Part shown: piece by piece, positions 63,159 to 64,000 of the stretch
Layout: every line of letters begins with the position of its first letter
Position numbering within the stretch: the first letter of the stretch is position 1
Source of the DNA: Streptomyces sp. CC208A
GTDB taxonomy: Bacteria > Actinomycetota > Actinomycetes > Streptomycetales > Streptomycetaceae
Assembly: GCF_030010625.1 (NCBI RefSeq)
Contig: NZ_JASCXN010000024.1
Location: forward strand, 1 to 64,000
DNA length: 64,000 nt
Direction of reading: 5' to 3'
The notes under the pieces: generated by a model
Told to the model about the DNA's origin: nothing
Database searches by the model: none
What the model saw: only the letters and a program-made list of their open reading frames with translations
Program-made: the position numbers and the translations under genes

Positions 63159-64000
63159 GTGATCCCGAAGATCATCCTTGGCAAGGGCGACCGCGCCACA
63201 CGTCGCCTGATCGGCTACCTCTACGGGCCGGGCTCCGCCAACGAGCACACCGACCCGCACCTGGTCGCGTCCTGGAACGGCTTCGCCCCCGACCCCGGCC
63301 GCAGCCCCCACCGCAACCCGAAACAGGTCGAGGAGCAGCTCGCCGCGCAGCTCGACCAGCCCGTGAAGATGCTCGGCGACAAGGCACCGACGACCACGGT
63401 GTGGCACTGCCCGGTCCGCGCCGCGCCCGAGGACCCGATCCTGACCGACGCCCAGTGGGCGGACGTCGCCCGCCGGATCGTGGCCGCCGCCGGCATCGCG
63501 CCCGAAGGCGACGAGGAAGCCTGCCGCTGGGTCGCGGTCCGCCACGCCGACGACCACATCCACATCGCCGCCACCCTCGTACGTCAGGACGGCCGCCGCC
63601 CCCGCCGCGACCACGACATCCGCGCCGTCCAACGCGAAGCCCGCAAGATCGAAGCCGACCTCGGCCTGCGCCGCCTCAACCCCGGCGACGGCACCGCCTC
63701 CAAACGCCCCACCAGCAAGGAACACTTCAAGGCCAAACGCCAAGGCCAGGACACCACCACCCGCGAGATCCTGCGCCAGCGCGTCCGCCGGGCGGTGGCC
63801 GCAGCCTCCAGCGAGAAGGAGTTCTTCGCGCTCCTGGAAGTGACCGGCGTGGACGTACGTCCCAAGACCGGTCCGTCCGGCGACATCCTCGGCTACAGCG
63901 TCGCCCTGCCCGGCGACCTCAACAAGCACGGCGAACCGGTGTGGTTCTCCGGCTCCACCCTCGCCGGCGACCTCTCCCTGCCCAAGATCCGCCACCGCCT
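63159..64000 (+). CDS. Relaxase/mobilisation nuclease (partial; runs off the window)
   Basis: Opens GTG ATC CCG AAG and reads IPKIILGKGDRATRRLIGYL; motif III VAVRHADDHIHIAATLVR (H-x-D-D-H-I-H) and a VWHCPVRA strand fit the PF03432 relaxase family. 280 residues are visible; the C-terminus lies beyond 64000. Cleaves oriT and pilots DNA transfer. Confidence 0.88.
   Translation, partial: MIPKIILGKGDRATRRLIGYLYGPGSANEHTDPHLVASWNGFAPDPGRSPHRNPKQVEEQLAAQLDQPVKMLGDKAPTTTVWHCPVRAAPEDPILTDAQWADVARRIVAAAGIAPEGDEEACRWVAVRHADDHIHIAATLVRQDGRRPRRDHDIRAVQREARKIEADLGLRRLNPGDGTASKRPTSKEHFKAKRQGQDTTTREILRQRVRRAVAAASSEKEFFALLEVTGVDVRPKTGPSGDILGYSVALPGDLNKHGEPVWFSGSTLAGDLSLPKIRHR

Larger units (their letters stand above)
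56220..64000. mobile_element. Integrative mobilisable element at tRNA-Pro (left end; continues past the window)
   Basis: Starts in the tRNA-Pro 3' part. Contains, in order: accessory gene, tyrosine integrase (minus), excisionase-like and XRE regulators (minus), replication-like and DnaC-like genes, a repeat tract, MobC-like gene and relaxase (plus). No TraB-type translocase is seen inside the window. The right end and the second att repeat lie beyond 64000. Confidence 0.8.

Overview
The window is Streptomyces chromosome. It is very GC-rich, with strong third-position G/C bias and many GTG/TTG starts and 4-bp ATGA/GTGA start/stop overlaps. It carries recognisable streptomycete genes: bldG, wblA, the Crp regulator, a Tad-like pilus operon, acs, nhaA and nth. 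From memory the backbone order matches the bldG-wblA region (about SCO3548-SCO3583) of S. coelicolor. No database search was possible, so family names rest on motifs and remembered homologues.

Layout. 1-4.4 kb: the bldG/anti-sigma pair, a DUF1998 helicase, and the distal genes of a Tad-like pilus operon on the minus strand. 4.45-22.06 kb: an integrative element of about 17.6 kb inserted inside the DUF4244 (Flp pilin-like) gene of that operon. The pilin N-terminus lies at 22.05-22.18 kb and its C-terminus at 4.35-4.46 kb. The element has a tnpA/tnpB/tnpC-type trio (two tyrosine recombinases plus a small coiled-coil protein, as in Tn554), subterminal repeats, a three-gene operon of helix-turn-helix-like proteins, an XRE regulator with a peptide deformylase, four overlapping glycosyltransferase-like genes, a P-loop kinase, an FkbM methyltransferase, a NUDIX hydrolase, and an AAA ATPase next to a zinc-ribbon/HNH-like gene. 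22.2-26.3 kb: the proximal pilus genes (tadC-, tadB-, tadA- and CpaE/Ssd-like).

26.7-56.1 kb is conserved backbone: HAD hydrolase, degenerate Fic protein, CooC-like ATPase, deacetylase-like lipoprotein, SulP-carbonic anhydrase fusion, acs, nhaA, holin-like protein, epoxide hydrolase-like protein, MarP-like protease, NUDIX/CoA pyrophosphatase, nth, crp, SPFH protein, MBL and NUDIX hydrolases, RidA, two ArsA-type ATPases, wblA, a bifunctional penicillin-binding protein, a YqeY protein, a metallophosphoesterase and a Pr6Pr membrane protein. Several genes show a TAnnnT box 6-8 bp before the start codon and no Shine-Dalgarno sequence, the signature of leaderless transcripts. The spacers are rich in short GC-rich tandem repeats.

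56.2-64.0 kb: a tRNA-Pro(CGG) gene marks the left end of a second integrative element that runs off the window. It encodes an integrase with a LacI-type helix-turn-helix inside its catalytic domain, an excisionase-like protein, an XRE regulator, a replication gene with iteron-like repeats inside it, a DnaC-like loader, a long non-coding tract packed with GGGACC/GGTCCC motifs, a MobC-like protein and the start of a relaxase. The order (regulators, replication, repeat tract, mobilisation) suggests a replicating, mobilisable element.
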